The notes: a model not told the origin generated them from the sequence alone. Positions 1-7,490 are shown, counted from the first letter of the stretch. The stretch: 24,637 nucleotides of DNA from JAWODU01 sp046483125 (GCA_046483125.1 JAWODU010000097.1:1-24637), one strand, 5' to 3'. Program-made: numbers and translations.

Positions 1-332
1 TTGAACGGGTCGCCCAGGGCAACCGTAAGATTTCTGCCGGTCTTCGCGATCGGCACGGCCTGGTGCCGCTTCAGCGCTTCCCAGGAAATCATATCCACAA
101 GCTCGGCATCCGGCACGAAATGGGCAAGATTTATCGGCTGGATATTCAGGTACTCGGAGACGGCCAGGGTCATCTCCGCGGCCGGAACCACGTCGTTTTC
201 CACCAGATACTTTTCCAGGGCGATCCCGCTGGAAGAAGCCTCCTGTTGCGCGGTCTTCAGCGCGTCGGCATCCACCGCTTTGCGTTCTACCAGTATGTCC
301 GATACTTTGCTTCTGCCCTGTTTTCCGGCCAT
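1..332 (-). CDS. Second GspE/PilB-type assembly ATPase, MshEN N-terminal domain (partial)
   Basis: The gene starts at 332 (ATG) and runs off the left edge, so only the first 110 residues are visible. They align along their length with the N-terminus of the neighbouring ATPase: both have a DILVE motif near residue 12, an LEKYLV motif near residue 38, an SEYL motif, and end in a VALGDPF motif. This is the MshEN (T2SSE_N) domain, which in the family carries nucleotide or c-di-GMP binding sites ahead of the ATPase core. The start lies two bases after the stop of the upstream gene, so the two form an operon. The catalytic domain is out of view. It could be a stand-alone MshEN protein, but a second full secretion/pilus ATPase (PilB- or PilT-like partner) is more likely. 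Confidence 0.8.
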   Translation of the reverse strand, partial: MAGKQGRSKVSDILVERKAVDADALKTAQQEASSSGIALEKYLVENDVVPAAEMTLAVSEYLNIQPINLAHFVPDAELVDMISWEALKRHQAVPIAKTGRNLTVALGDPF

Positions 333-334
333 CG

Positions 335-2071
335 CTACTCTCCGCCGCCCGTGACGCGCAGTGCCGCGTCAAGACTGGTGATCCCTTCCTTAACCTTCCT
401 CAAGCCTATTTCCTTCAACGAGAGCATTCCCTTCTTCTGCGCTTTCTCATTGATCTGCCCCGTGCTGGACCCGTCAAGAATGTCCTTTCTCAGGTCCCGG
501 TCCACGGGCAGGACCTCCATTATGGCCAGCCGTCCCTTGTACCCACTGCCGTGGCACTTCGCGCATCCGCCGGCCTTGTAAATCGTTGCATCTTCAAAGA
601 ACGAAGGCTCGATGTCGTATGCCTTGAGCATTTCCCCGGGCACTTCCTTCATTTTCTTCCTGCAGGAACCGCATAGTTTCCGAATCAGCCGCTGTGCCTG
701 AGCAACAACAAGCGAAGGCGCCAGAAGCGATGGTTCCACGCCCATGTCGGTAAGACGCGTTATGGCTCCGGCGGCATCGTTCGTATGGAGTGTGCTGAGC
801 ACGAGGTGGCCCGTGAGGGCGGCCTTTATGGCTATCTCCGCCGTTTCCGAATCCCTGATTTCACCCACGAGTATGATATCGGGACTCTGCCTCAGCACGG
901 ATCTCAACGCCGCGGCGAACGTAAGGCCGACAAATGAATTGATCTGCACCTGGTTGATCCCGGGAAGCTGGTATTCCACGGGATCCTCGCAGGTCATGAT
1001 ATTCACGTCCGGGCGGTTGAGTTCCATCAGGCACGAGTACAGGGTCGTGGTTTTGCCGCTTCCGGTGGGTCCCGTAACCAGCACAATGCCGTTCGGCGCC
1101 CCCACGGCGCGTTTCATGGCCTTGAAAGCCTCATCGTCAAGGCCAAGGGCGGCCAGGTTCGGAAACAGGGAGCTCTTGTCCAGAAGACGCATTACGACCT
1201 TTTCGCCGAAAATCGTGGGCAGGGTATTGACCCGCAGGTCCACTTCCTTGCCCAGGGCTTTGATCTTGATCCTCCCGTCCTGCGGTATACGGCGCTCGGA
1301 AATGTCCATCCCCGACATCAGCTTCATTCTGGAAAGAATGGCGGCCTGGAGGCCCTTGGGGGGACTGGGCATTTCCACAAGGGAGCCGTCGATCCTGTAT
1401 CTCAAACTGAGATCCTTCTCCTGCGGTTCGAAGTGGATATCGCTGGCGCCTTTCCGCATCGCCTCGACCAGGATCATGCTCACCATCCGTACAACCGGGG
1501 CTTGGTCGGTTTTTTCCAGCACAGCGTCGATGTTCTCGTCATCCTGTTCCTCCACCTTCTCATGGCTGATTTCCAGATCCGCGTCCGCGTCCTGCATCAG
1601 TTCTTCCATGTTGACGGTCTCACCGGCCTCGTCTTCCGGGAAGGAACGGTCAAGAGCCGCAATCACGTCCTTTTCGGAAGCCACAAGCGGAATGATTTCC
1701 AGTCCGCTCTGCATCTGCAGATCGTCCATGGCTGTGATATCGAACGGATCTCCCAGCGCGACCGTGAGCGTTTTGCCCGCCCTGGCCACCGGTACGGCCC
1801 AGTGCCTGGCGAGAATTTCCTTGGGCACAAGTTCCATCAGCTCTTCGCCGGAGGTAAAATGCCCCAGCGCAATCGGGGCCATGCCGAGGTATTCGGAGAT
1901 GGCAAGGGTCATTGCGGCCGGTTCCACCATCTCCTTGTCTACAAGGTATTTTTCCAGCCTCGTCCCGCTGGACTCCGTGGCCTGGACTGCCTCCTTGAGC
2001 TGTTCGGCGCTTATGGCGTTGTGCTCAACCAGTATATCTTCTATCCTGAGTCTGCCTTTCGACCGCGGCAT
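335..2071 (-). CDS. GspE/PilB/MshE-type secretion/pilus assembly ATPase
   Basis: Cytoplasmic hexameric ATPase that powers pilus extension or type II secretion. The 578 residues are the usual family length. An MshEN domain covers about residues 1-140, followed by an acidic linker (about 145-185). The catalytic domain has a Walker A (GPTGSGKT, 334-341), an Asp-box region (CEDPVEY, about 361-367) and a Walker B (IILVGEIRD, about 399-407). Two CxxC pairs (C467/C470 and C503/C506) form the zinc-binding C-terminal subdomain that separates extension-type ATPases from PilT. The ATG at 2071 is supported by a perfect AGGAGG eight bases upstream. The gene leads a leftward operon with a second MshEN protein and is divergent from the pilM-N-O-P-Q-like operon that encodes the rest of the machine. 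Whether the system makes a pilus or secretes proteins cannot be decided here. Confidence 0.95.
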   Translation of the reverse strand: MPRSKGRLRIEDILVEHNAISAEQLKEAVQATESSGTRLEKYLVDKEMVEPAAMTLAISEYLGMAPIALGHFTSGEELMELVPKEILARHWAVPVARAGKTLTVALGDPFDITAMDDLQMQSGLEIIPLVASEKDVIAALDRSFPEDEAGETVNMEELMQDADADLEISHEKVEEQDDENIDAVLEKTDQAPVVRMVSMILVEAMRKGASDIHFEPQEKDLSLRYRIDGSLVEMPSPPKGLQAAILSRMKLMSGMDISERRIPQDGRIKIKALGKEVDLRVNTLPTIFGEKVVMRLLDKSSLFPNLAALGLDDEAFKAMKRAVGAPNGIVLVTGPTGSGKTTTLYSCLMELNRPDVNIMTCEDPVEYQLPGINQVQINSFVGLTFAAALRSVLRQSPDIILVGEIRDSETAEIAIKAALTGHLVLSTLHTNDAAGAITRLTDMGVEPSLLAPSLVVAQAQRLIRKLCGSCRKKMKEVPGEMLKAYDIEPSFFEDATIYKAGGCAKCHGSGYKGRLAIMEVLPVDRDLRKDILDGSSTGQINEKAQKKGMLSLKEIGLRKVKEGITSLDAALRVTGGGE

Positions 2072-2108
2072 TCAACGGGCCTCCTGTAATTGCTGTGTTG
2101 TGCTTTGT

Positions 2109-2138
2109 ATATTAACCCGCCCCCGTATCTCCTGTCAA
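2109..2138 (-). promoter_or_regulatory. Putative sigma-70-type promoter of the ATPase operon
   Basis: On the minus strand a perfect TTGACA (-35, bases 2138-2133) is followed after 18 bases by TAATAT (-10, 2114-2109), 4 of 6 to consensus. It would start transcription near 2102, giving a leader of about 30 bases that carries the AGGAGG site of the ATPase gene. Sequence match only. Confidence 0.55.
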
Positions 2139-2152
2139 GAGTGCGGGCATCT

Positions 2153-2227
2153 GAAGTACCCCGGAATCTTAATCCCAATCTGGTACTTCCGGGTTTCGTA
2201 TGGGTAACCCCAACATGTTGTACCAGA
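2153..2227. repeat. Two mutually exclusive inverted repeats
   Basis: Three short segments share pairing potential. GAAGTACC (2153-2160) pairs perfectly with GGTACTTC (2182-2189), and TCTGGTAC (2179-2186) pairs perfectly with GTACCAGA (2220-2227). The middle segment is common to both, so only one hairpin can form at a time, as in attenuators. However, the putative ATPase promoter lies beyond this region in the direction of that gene, and the next rightward gene starts at 2771, so no transcript is shown to use it. Confidence 0.4.
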
Positions 2228-2250
2228 CCGTTTGCAGCTCATTTTGCGTA

Positions 2251-2412
2251 GGTTAAGCGGGTCGGGTATCCGACAATGTGTGTCGGTGAAGAGTGCGCTT
2301 AAGAAGGCGTGTAAGTGTGGCGCTTCGCGCGTTCCCCACGCTTAACCGACCCGCTTAACCGCCACCCTTTCCGCCGCGGCGGACGGATACACTTACCCGA
2401 CTCGCTTACACG
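2251..2412. repeat. Repeat-rich spacer with a perfect 15-bp inverted repeat
   Basis: GGTTAAGCGGGTCGG at 2251-2265 is the exact reverse complement of 2346-2360. A second pair, CGTGTAAG (2308-2315) and CTTACACG (2405-2412), interleaves with it. GTAAGTGT (2311-2318) also matches ACACTTAC (2389-2396) in inverse orientation. The right arms contain degenerate copies of a roughly 13-base unit of the type CGCTTAACCGACC, at about 2340-2360 and 2391-2412. The short ORFs read through this stretch are low-complexity products of the repeats and not credible genes. Confidence 0.5.
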
Positions 2413-2478
2413 ATTCCTCCTGTTTCTCGTACCACCACATATGGTGGGCACCCACACTACTAACCCGAAAACGCCCCC

Positions 2479-2514
2479 AATCTTAATGCCAATCTTAATC
2501 ACAATCTTAATCCT
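2479..2514. repeat. Three tandem 12-bp repeats (AATCTTAATNNN)
   Basis: Three adjacent 12-base units occupy 2479-2490, 2491-2502 and 2503-2514, each beginning with AATCTTAAT and differing only in the last three bases. A fourth copy plus a partial one lies 300 bases upstream at 2165-2183 in the same spacer. There is no coding potential. Confidence 0.7.
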
Positions 2515-2525
2515 TTCCCCTCCCC

Positions 2526-2567
2526 TCCCTCATCTGTCCTCTGTCCTCCGTCCTCCGTCATCCGTCC
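2526..2567. repeat. Degenerate heptad array (consensus TCYGTCM), copy 1
   Basis: Six consecutive 7-base units fill exactly 42 bases. Four are TCTGTCC or TCCGTCC, one is TCCGTCA and the first is TCCCTCA. The order of TCTG- and TCCG-type units resembles that of a second 42-base array at 14219-14260. The array lies between divergently transcribed genes and codes for nothing recognisable. The period of 7 rules out a reading-frame constraint. Confidence 0.75.
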
Positions 2568-2660
2568 TCTCCCCTCGTATATCTCGACTCAGTTTTTCGC
2601 AATTGCGAGAGTTGCCGCCATTTGCGCATCCTGTACCCGTCAAGGGCAAAAAAGAACCGT

Positions 2661-2677
2661 TTGGCACTTTTTACGCA
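2661..2677 (+). promoter_or_regulatory. Candidate sigma-54 promoter upstream of the pilM-like operon
   Basis: TTGGCAC at 2661-2667 is a perfect -24 element. The conserved GG (2663-2664) and a downstream GC (2675-2676) are 12 bases apart, the spacing sigma-54 requires. The -12 half (ACGC) matches the TTGC consensus only in its GC, so the site is weak. Pilus genes are sigma-54 dependent in several bacteria, which makes the position plausible. A competing sigma-70-like -10 (TATACT, 2740-2745) lies closer to the gene but has only a poor -35 (TTGTTG, 2716-2721). Confidence 0.3.
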
Positions 2678-2770
2678 ATATTTAGGCTGGAAATGTTCAT
2701 ATATACTGCAGTATTTTGTTGTCTTGCACGGATCTTGCTTATACTATTTTGCGGAAAGTGAAAGCACGCA

Positions 2771-3790
2771 ATGAAGTCTTTCAGCGAAATTCTGGAACAG
2801 ATTAAAAGCGGTCCCGCCGATCTGGCGGGCATTGAGATCGCCTCTTACGGGACTCCCGTCGTCCATATGCGTAAATCCGGCGATGAAGTACAAGTCGTCG
2901 GGGCGGATATTCTTCCCCCCGCCGGGACGGCTGTGGAGGAGCCTCCCGCGCCCCTGGAACTGTCCGGAAAGCTGAAAGGCCGTTATGCCTCGGTCTGCGT
3001 ACCCGGCTCCGGGGCCATTGTAAAGCTTCTGAGCTTTCCCGGCCAGTTCGGTGAAAGTTCCGAGCACAAACTCCTGGACAGCCTGAGACTCGAAAATCCC
3101 GATAAATACCGTATTGCCTACAAACTGATAGCTCGAGGACATGGAAAATCGGAATCGAGGGTTCTGACCGTTGCTCTTCCCGAAGAAGAAGCCTCCATTG
3201 TCACGCCCCTGCTTCCGGCCGGACTGCCGGCGCCCTTCTCTCTGGAGGTTTCGGGTCTCGCGGTAATGACGGCCTTCCTGAACGCGACAGCGTCGAACCA
3301 GAAAGACCAGGCCGTCGGCATGGCGCATTTCGGCAGCCGGGTAAGTTCTTTTGCGTTATTCAACAAGGGCTCTCTTTCGCTCATCAGGCGATTCGACCTC
3401 GGAACCGAGACGATTCTGGGCAGGGTGCAGGAAGGTCTCGGCGTGGATAAGGAGACGGCCGAAGGCATCATGTCGGACGGATCCTTTGACATTTCCCAGC
3501 TCGTAAACGAGGTACTCACGCCCGTCATAAAGCAGATGGTGGTGTCGCGTGATTTTCTTGAAAGACGCGAAAACTGCCAGCTTGCAAAAATATACGTTTC
3601 GGGAGCTTTGACGGTTTCGAGGGACTCGATAGAAGAGATAAGCTCGGCCATGGGAGTGGAAACGGGGGGCTGGAACCCGTTTGAGGGCCTTTCCGTGTCG
3701 TCCGGGGCGCTCCCGGAAGCGGCAAAAGGCAAAGAATGGCAGTACGCGGCGGCTATCGGGGCCGGGCTCGGAACTTTTGAGGAAACATGA
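2771..3790 (+). CDS. pilM: PilM-like actin-fold pilus/secretion assembly protein
   Basis: Probable cytoplasmic actin-like protein that docks on the N-terminal tail of PilN and links the ATPase to the inner-membrane platform. The 339 residues match PilM length (about 350). Sequence conservation is low, but the layout fits: an N-terminal strand region (IEIASYG, residues 22-28), a central block where an FDLGTE motif is followed by an AE pair, as in PilM and the actin fold, then a YVSGAL motif and a C-terminal AAAIGAGLG that matches the terminal glycine-rich PilM segment. There is no membrane segment. It is first in a five-gene operon and its stop overlaps the next start by four bases. The family call rests mainly on the pilMNOPQ order. 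A GspL cytoplasmic-domain relative is the alternative. Confidence 0.75.
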   Translation: MKSFSEILEQIKSGPADLAGIEIASYGTPVVHMRKSGDEVQVVGADILPPAGTAVEEPPAPLELSGKLKGRYASVCVPGSGAIVKLLSFPGQFGESSEHKLLDSLRLENPDKYRIAYKLIARGHGKSESRVLTVALPEEEASIVTPLLPAGLPAPFSLEVSGLAVMTAFLNATASNQKDQAVGMAHFGSRVSSFALFNKGSLSLIRRFDLGTETILGRVQEGLGVDKETAEGIMSDGSFDISQLVNEVLTPVIKQMVVSRDFLERRENCQLAKIYVSGALTVSRDSIEEISSAMGVETGGWNPFEGLSVSSGALPEAAKGKEWQYAAAIGAGLGTFEET

Positions 3791-4401
3791 ACCTGCGCGT
3801 TGATTTAATACTGGAAGCGGAACAGCGAAGCGGGAGTGTCGTAAGCCTTAAATCGCTTACACGCATTGCCGCTTTCGCCGTGCCGCTTCTGCTTATCGTT
3901 ATCGGCGGCTGTGTGGCCATGGATATATACGGAAGCGGAGCGCGGGCCAGACTGCTTCTACAGCAGAAGAAAGAGGCCGAACCCAAACAGAAAGCCGCCA
4001 TAGCACTGCGCGGGAAAATGCATGAAAACCAGAATGCATTGAGGGAATTGAAGGGTTGGGAGAAATCCCGTATTGACTGGTCCTGCCGCATGCGCGCACT
4101 GCAGATGCTGGTTCCCCCTTCCATTCAATTCAAGTCTCTGCGCGTTTCGCATTCATTACGTATTCACGAAAACAAAGTCCCGGCACGGCTGTACAAGCTG
4201 GAGATCAGCGGCATGGCCAGGGGTCCGACCGCTGAATCAGGCGTCAAGACTCTCCACTCCCGACTGGGCAGTGCCGAACCTTTCAGTGAAGAAGTGGAAG
4301 AAAGAAGCCTGCACGGCCGAAGAGATACTTCGGCGGGCGCCGGGCCCGAAGACCGGGTTTTTGAAATAACGTGTCAATACAAACCGATGCTGTTCGAATG
4401 A
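3787..4401 (+). CDS. pilN: PilN-like inner-membrane assembly protein
   Basis: Bitopic inner-membrane protein of 204 residues in the PilN position. A short cytoplasmic tail (MNLRVDLILEAEQRSGS) resembles the PilN tail that binds PilM and often contains an INLLP-type motif, here NLRVDL. One membrane helix follows at about residues 27-48, then a helical linker rich in K, Q and E (about 55-90) and a periplasmic domain with alternating strands. The start overlaps the pilM-like stop as ATGA, which implies translational coupling. Sequence alone would not identify it; the operon order and topology do. Confidence 0.72.
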   Translation: MNLRVDLILEAEQRSGSVVSLKSLTRIAAFAVPLLLIVIGGCVAMDIYGSGARARLLLQQKKEAEPKQKAAIALRGKMHENQNALRELKGWEKSRIDWSCRMRALQMLVPPSIQFKSLRVSHSLRIHENKVPARLYKLEISGMARGPTAESGVKTLHSRLGSAEPFSEEVEERSLHGRRDTSAGAGPEDRVFEITCQYKPMLFE

Positions 4402-5069
4402 AACTTCCGGAAGACAAAAACGAGCGTAAGAAAGTCCTGATGCTGATAGGGCTCGGGACCGCCGCGGTAATTTACGGTCTTTACGCGGGCGCCCTTAAAC
4501 CCCTCTCGGCAAAGAAAAAGCAATATGAAAGCCGGATCGCCGAGGCGGAAGCGTTTCTGAAAGACGCCAGCAGAGACATAGAAAAAATGTCCGAGTACCA
4601 CGGGACAAACCGCGAGACACTCGAAGAATTGCTCAGTGTAGCGGATAAATACCTCCTTCATCCGCGGCTGGGCGGCAACTACCTCCTGCCGGCCACCGAA
4701 GAGCTGGAAAAACACAGAGCCGATCTGGGTATCGAATTCAAAAACATCAGCGAAAAGGGATTTACCGGTGTTCCGAAAAGACCCGGCTCCTCCAGGGAGA
4801 ATATGTTCCGGGCTTATCGTGTATCCGTTGTGCTCGACTGTACTTACACGGACCTGCTCCGGTTTCTCCGGAAAATTGAGTCGGACAATCCGTATGTTTC
4901 CGTCGCCGATCTTTCCGTATCGGGCGCGAGAAAAGATAACGTTGAACTGCACAGTGTTAAGGTGGATATTCAATGGCCTATATGGGACGACTACCGGAAA
5001 CCGGAGGAATTGCGGCGCAAACTGGCGGAAGAGAACGCTCCCGGCGGAGAGAAACAAAATGAAGGCTGA
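4398..5069 (+). CDS. pilO: PilO-like inner-membrane assembly protein
   Basis: Bitopic inner-membrane protein that would heterodimerise with the PilN-like protein. From ATG 4398 it has a charged cytoplasmic tail, a membrane helix at about residues 14-34, a coiled-coil segment (about 38-70) and a ferredoxin-like periplasmic domain with a DLLRFLRKIE motif typical of PilO. A GTG at 4371 would add nine residues. I prefer 4398 because it forms an ATGA overlap with the upstream stop, exactly like the previous junction, and no good ribosome site precedes either candidate. The C-terminal end overlaps the next gene by 11 bases. Confidence 0.75.
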   Translation: MKLPEDKNERKKVLMLIGLGTAAVIYGLYAGALKPLSAKKKQYESRIAEAEAFLKDASRDIEKMSEYHGTNRETLEELLSVADKYLLHPRLGGNYLLPATEELEKHRADLGIEFKNISEKGFTGVPKRPGSSRENMFRAYRVSVVLDCTYTDLLRFLRKIESDNPYVSVADLSVSGARKDNVELHSVKVDIQWPIWDDYRKPEELRRKLAEENAPGGEKQNEG

Positions 5070-5502
5070 TATCTGCATAAGTATTCTGGTCGGATTGGCC
5101 GTGTTTCTTACCAACGGCCTGTGTTCGGCCGACAGCCCCGACACATCGCAAATACCCCTCAAAGCCGGGGAACTTTCGCTTGAGGAGGATCTGCGCGACC
5201 CGTTCTGGCCGCCGGGATATGAGCCCCGCGAAGAAGATGCCGGTCTGCCGGTACCGTCCGGCGTCACCCCGCAGCCGCGGCCGGGGCCCCGGAGTAAAAA
5301 AATCGAATGGCCGGAAATCAAAGTCAGCGCGATAGTATCCCGCGCGGACAAAAACATGGCGGTCATAGAGGGAGTAGGTGTTGTAGAACCAGGTCAAATC
5401 CTGCGCCTTCTGAAAGACGGCATGGTGTACCGCCTGCAAATAGAGTCTATAACCAAAAACGGGGTTTCGGTTAAGCGTATTGATGTAAAATCTCAGGAGT
5501 AA
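5059..5502 (+). CDS. PilP-position periplasmic protein
   Basis: Secreted protein of 147 residues between the PilO-like gene and the secretin, the place of PilP (or GspC in type II systems). Residues 1-24 form a signal peptide ending in LCSA. The lipobox pattern is imperfect, so it may not be a lipoprotein as classical PilP is. A proline-rich linker (about 50-80) leads to a small beta domain (about 85-147) with EIKVSAIV and a GVVEPGQ turn, like the PilP/GspC homology-region domain that binds the secretin N-domains. The ATG at 5059 is preceded by GGAGAG and overlaps the upstream gene. The PilP assignment is by position and fold pattern. Confidence 0.65.
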   Translation: MKADICISILVGLAVFLTNGLCSADSPDTSQIPLKAGELSLEEDLRDPFWPPGYEPREEDAGLPVPSGVTPQPRPGPRSKKIEWPEIKVSAIVSRADKNMAVIEGVGVVEPGQILRLLKDGMVYRLQIESITKNGVSVKRIDVKSQE

Positions 5503-5531
5503 CGATGCACAGATAACGGCAGGAATCAATT

Positions 5532-5547
5532 CAGGCGTTGACGCCTG
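5532..5547 (+). promoter_or_regulatory. Hairpin in the leader of the secretin gene
   Basis: CAGGCG-TTGA-CGCCTG is a perfect 6-bp stem with a four-base loop, in the 71-base gap before the secretin start. A TTG in the loop is in frame with the secretin but is an unlikely start for that reason. No U tract follows, so it is not a terminator. It may set relative expression of the secretin. Confidence 0.4.
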
Positions 5548-5573
5548 TTCACAATGAAAGCGGGGGACTGACA

Positions 5574-7379
5574 ATGAAAACAAAAACATTATTCTACGTT
5601 ACAGCGCTGGCGCTCATGTGCGCGCCGGTGGCCGTGCTTGTTTACGTTTATTCCGCAATCGCGACGGGACAGGAAGCCGGAAGATCGGAGGTCGCAGGAC
5701 AGCCTCCCTCCTCCGCGGGAGGCGGCAAAAGCGAGTTCGTGGTCCTTTCAAGCGAGGAAGAAGGAGAAATACCCGGCGCGAAGGTGAGGGAAAGTGAGAC
5801 CGGTATAACAGTAGATCTCACCGACGTGCCCATGTCCGACGTGGTATCCCTGTTCCAGAGGCTTTCCGACGCAAATATAGTTGCGGCAACCACGAGCCTG
5901 ACGGGCCGGGTAAGCGCCAACCTCAAGGACGTCGAGTGGCAAACGGCCCTTACCACCATTCTGGACCAGCATAATCTCGCCCTTGTCGAAAAGCCTCCCG
6001 GCTCGAAGATTTACGCTATTATTTCCAAGACCGAGGGAGAGGATCCGCTGATAGTGGAAACCGTGAGGCTCAGATACGCGAAGGTCTCCGATGTCGAAGG
6101 TGTAGTACGCAATATGCTCGACGCGCGGGGAAGCGTACAGCCCTTCCCGTCGAGAAACGCCCTTGTCATGAGAACCACCTCCGCGAACCTGGGCGAAATC
6201 CGCAAGGTGATAGAAGACATGGACACACTGCGTGAGCAGGTATTCATCGAAGCCAAGTTCCTGGAGCTGGACGACTCGGCCATACAGGACCTGGGCATCA
6301 ACTGGCAGGTACTCGAAGGTTACGAGTTAACGGCCGGCAGTCTGAACTGGCACGTAGGCGAACAGAGAGAATGGAGTGACAGCAGAACCGAAGCCAGGTC
6401 CCGATGGGATAAACGGAACAACCTCGATACGGTCGACAAGCGTTATGACATCAACATGCGGCAGTACGAGGAAAGCACGACGGAATGGGAAGAATCCCCT
6501 CCGGGATCGGGCATTTACACCAAGACGGAAACCATCACCCCCACCCGCTCGATAGCAGACACGATCGACAAGGGAGATGAAAAGACGCTCAATATGGAGA
6601 ACTCGTACAGCAAAACCGCGTCCGACTTCAGAACCGCGGTCATAGGCATGGAGGAGTTCAGGCTTATCCTCAGCGCTCTGAAGCAGATGGACGGCGTAAC
6701 CATGGTATCCAACCCGAAGATAATCGTGGCGAACGAACAGGAGGCAAAAATCCATATCGGCAGAACCGAGAGGCCATTCGAGGCGCAGGTAACGCCAGCC
6801 ACGGAAACCACCGCCCCGTTCACGACCTATACACCGGGCGACGAAGTGGAACTCGGAGTAACGCTGACCGTGACTCCCACTGTCAACACGGAGAGCAATA
6901 TTACCGTCTCGATCAAGCCGGAACTCAACAGGCTGGTACGTTACGACATAGCACCGGACGGCGCTACGAAATATCCCATACTCGCGCAGAAAAGAATCAG
7001 CACGCTCTTCTGTCTCGAGAGCGGGAAAACCGTGGCAATAGGCGGGCTCACCGAAACCAAGGACGAAGACAATACCAGTAAGATTCCGCTTCTGGGCGAC
7101 ATTCCGCTTATCGGGCGCCTCTTTTCTCATACTCACCGGGAAAAGTCCCAGCAGGAAACGATTATATTCGTGACAGTAGGACTGGCACGTCCCGCGGAGA
7201 TAGCCAGGGATACCGGTCTGCCGGAAGAGACAAGGCTGGCCCGCAGACACGCCATAAAGGCCGCCGCCGACCGCGCTGAATTCGACGGTGAAATGGAAGT
7301 ACTGCAGGAGGAGATGGACCGCCGGCAGGAGAAACGGCGGAAGAAAGCGGTTTCCCGCCTTCTGCGCAAACGGCGGTAA
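5574..7379 (+). CDS. pilQ: Secretin, outer-membrane channel of the pilus/secretion system (PilQ/GspD family)
   Basis: Forms the multimeric outer-membrane gate through which the pilus or secreted substrate passes. From ATG 5574 it has 601 residues: an N-terminal signal/membrane segment (about 5-30), an STN/N0-like domain (about 70-150), one N1 repeat (about 155-225) and the C-terminal secretin domain (about 355-550) with the diagnostic IPLLGDIPLIGRLF motif and SGKTVAIGGL. Two features are unusual: a polar, Glu/Arg/Thr-rich insertion of about 90 residues before the secretin core, and a 50-residue tail ending in a strongly basic segment (RRQEKRRKKAVSRLLRKRR). The upstream in-frame TTG at 5538 is rejected because it sits in a hairpin loop and would bury the signal peptide. 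PilQ versus GspD is decided by the operon. Confidence 0.92.
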   Translation: MKTKTLFYVTALALMCAPVAVLVYVYSAIATGQEAGRSEVAGQPPSSAGGGKSEFVVLSSEEEGEIPGAKVRESETGITVDLTDVPMSDVVSLFQRLSDANIVAATTSLTGRVSANLKDVEWQTALTTILDQHNLALVEKPPGSKIYAIISKTEGEDPLIVETVRLRYAKVSDVEGVVRNMLDARGSVQPFPSRNALVMRTTSANLGEIRKVIEDMDTLREQVFIEAKFLELDDSAIQDLGINWQVLEGYELTAGSLNWHVGEQREWSDSRTEARSRWDKRNNLDTVDKRYDINMRQYEESTTEWEESPPGSGIYTKTETITPTRSIADTIDKGDEKTLNMENSYSKTASDFRTAVIGMEEFRLILSALKQMDGVTMVSNPKIIVANEQEAKIHIGRTERPFEAQVTPATETTAPFTTYTPGDEVELGVTLTVTPTVNTESNITVSIKPELNRLVRYDIAPDGATKYPILAQKRISTLFCLESGKTVAIGGLTETKDEDNTSKIPLLGDIPLIGRLFSHTHREKSQQETIIFVTVGLARPAEIARDTGLPEETRLARRHAIKAAADRAEFDGEMEVLQEEMDRRQEKRRKKAVSRLLRKRR

Positions 7380-7402
7380 ATGCACGGCAAGACCAATGTT
7401 CT

Positions 7403-7438
7403 GAATGCGGCGTTTGTCCCGTGACCAACGCCGCATTT
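7403..7438 (+). terminator. Rho-independent-type terminator of the pilus operon
   Basis: AATGCGGCGTT (7404-7414) is perfectly complementary to 7427-7437, an 11-bp GC-rich stem with a 12-base loop, 24 bases after the secretin stop. It is followed by a T-rich run (TTTCAATTT). The run is interrupted, so efficiency is uncertain. Confidence 0.65.
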
Positions 7439-7455
7439 CAATTTACAATCTGAAC

Positions 7456-7485
7456 CAGTAACTTGTAACCCTGTAACCTGTAACC
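7456..7485. repeat. TGTAACC heptad array abutting a start codon
   Basis: Three TGTAACC units (7464-7470, 7472-7478, 7479-7485; one extra C between the first two) follow a degenerate CAGTAAC unit. The array ends five bases before the ATG of the next gene at 7491 and takes the place where a ribosome binding site would be. Confidence 0.65.
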
Positions 7486-7490
7486 GTCCT

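Noticed and set aside
2299..2502. 67-codon minus-strand ORF in the pilus spacer
   Set aside because: It is read from the tandem and inverted repeats; low-complexity content, no ribosome site and no family features.
5538..5573. Upstream TTG start for the secretin
   Set aside because: It lies in a hairpin loop, has no ribosome site and would place 12 extra residues before the signal peptide.
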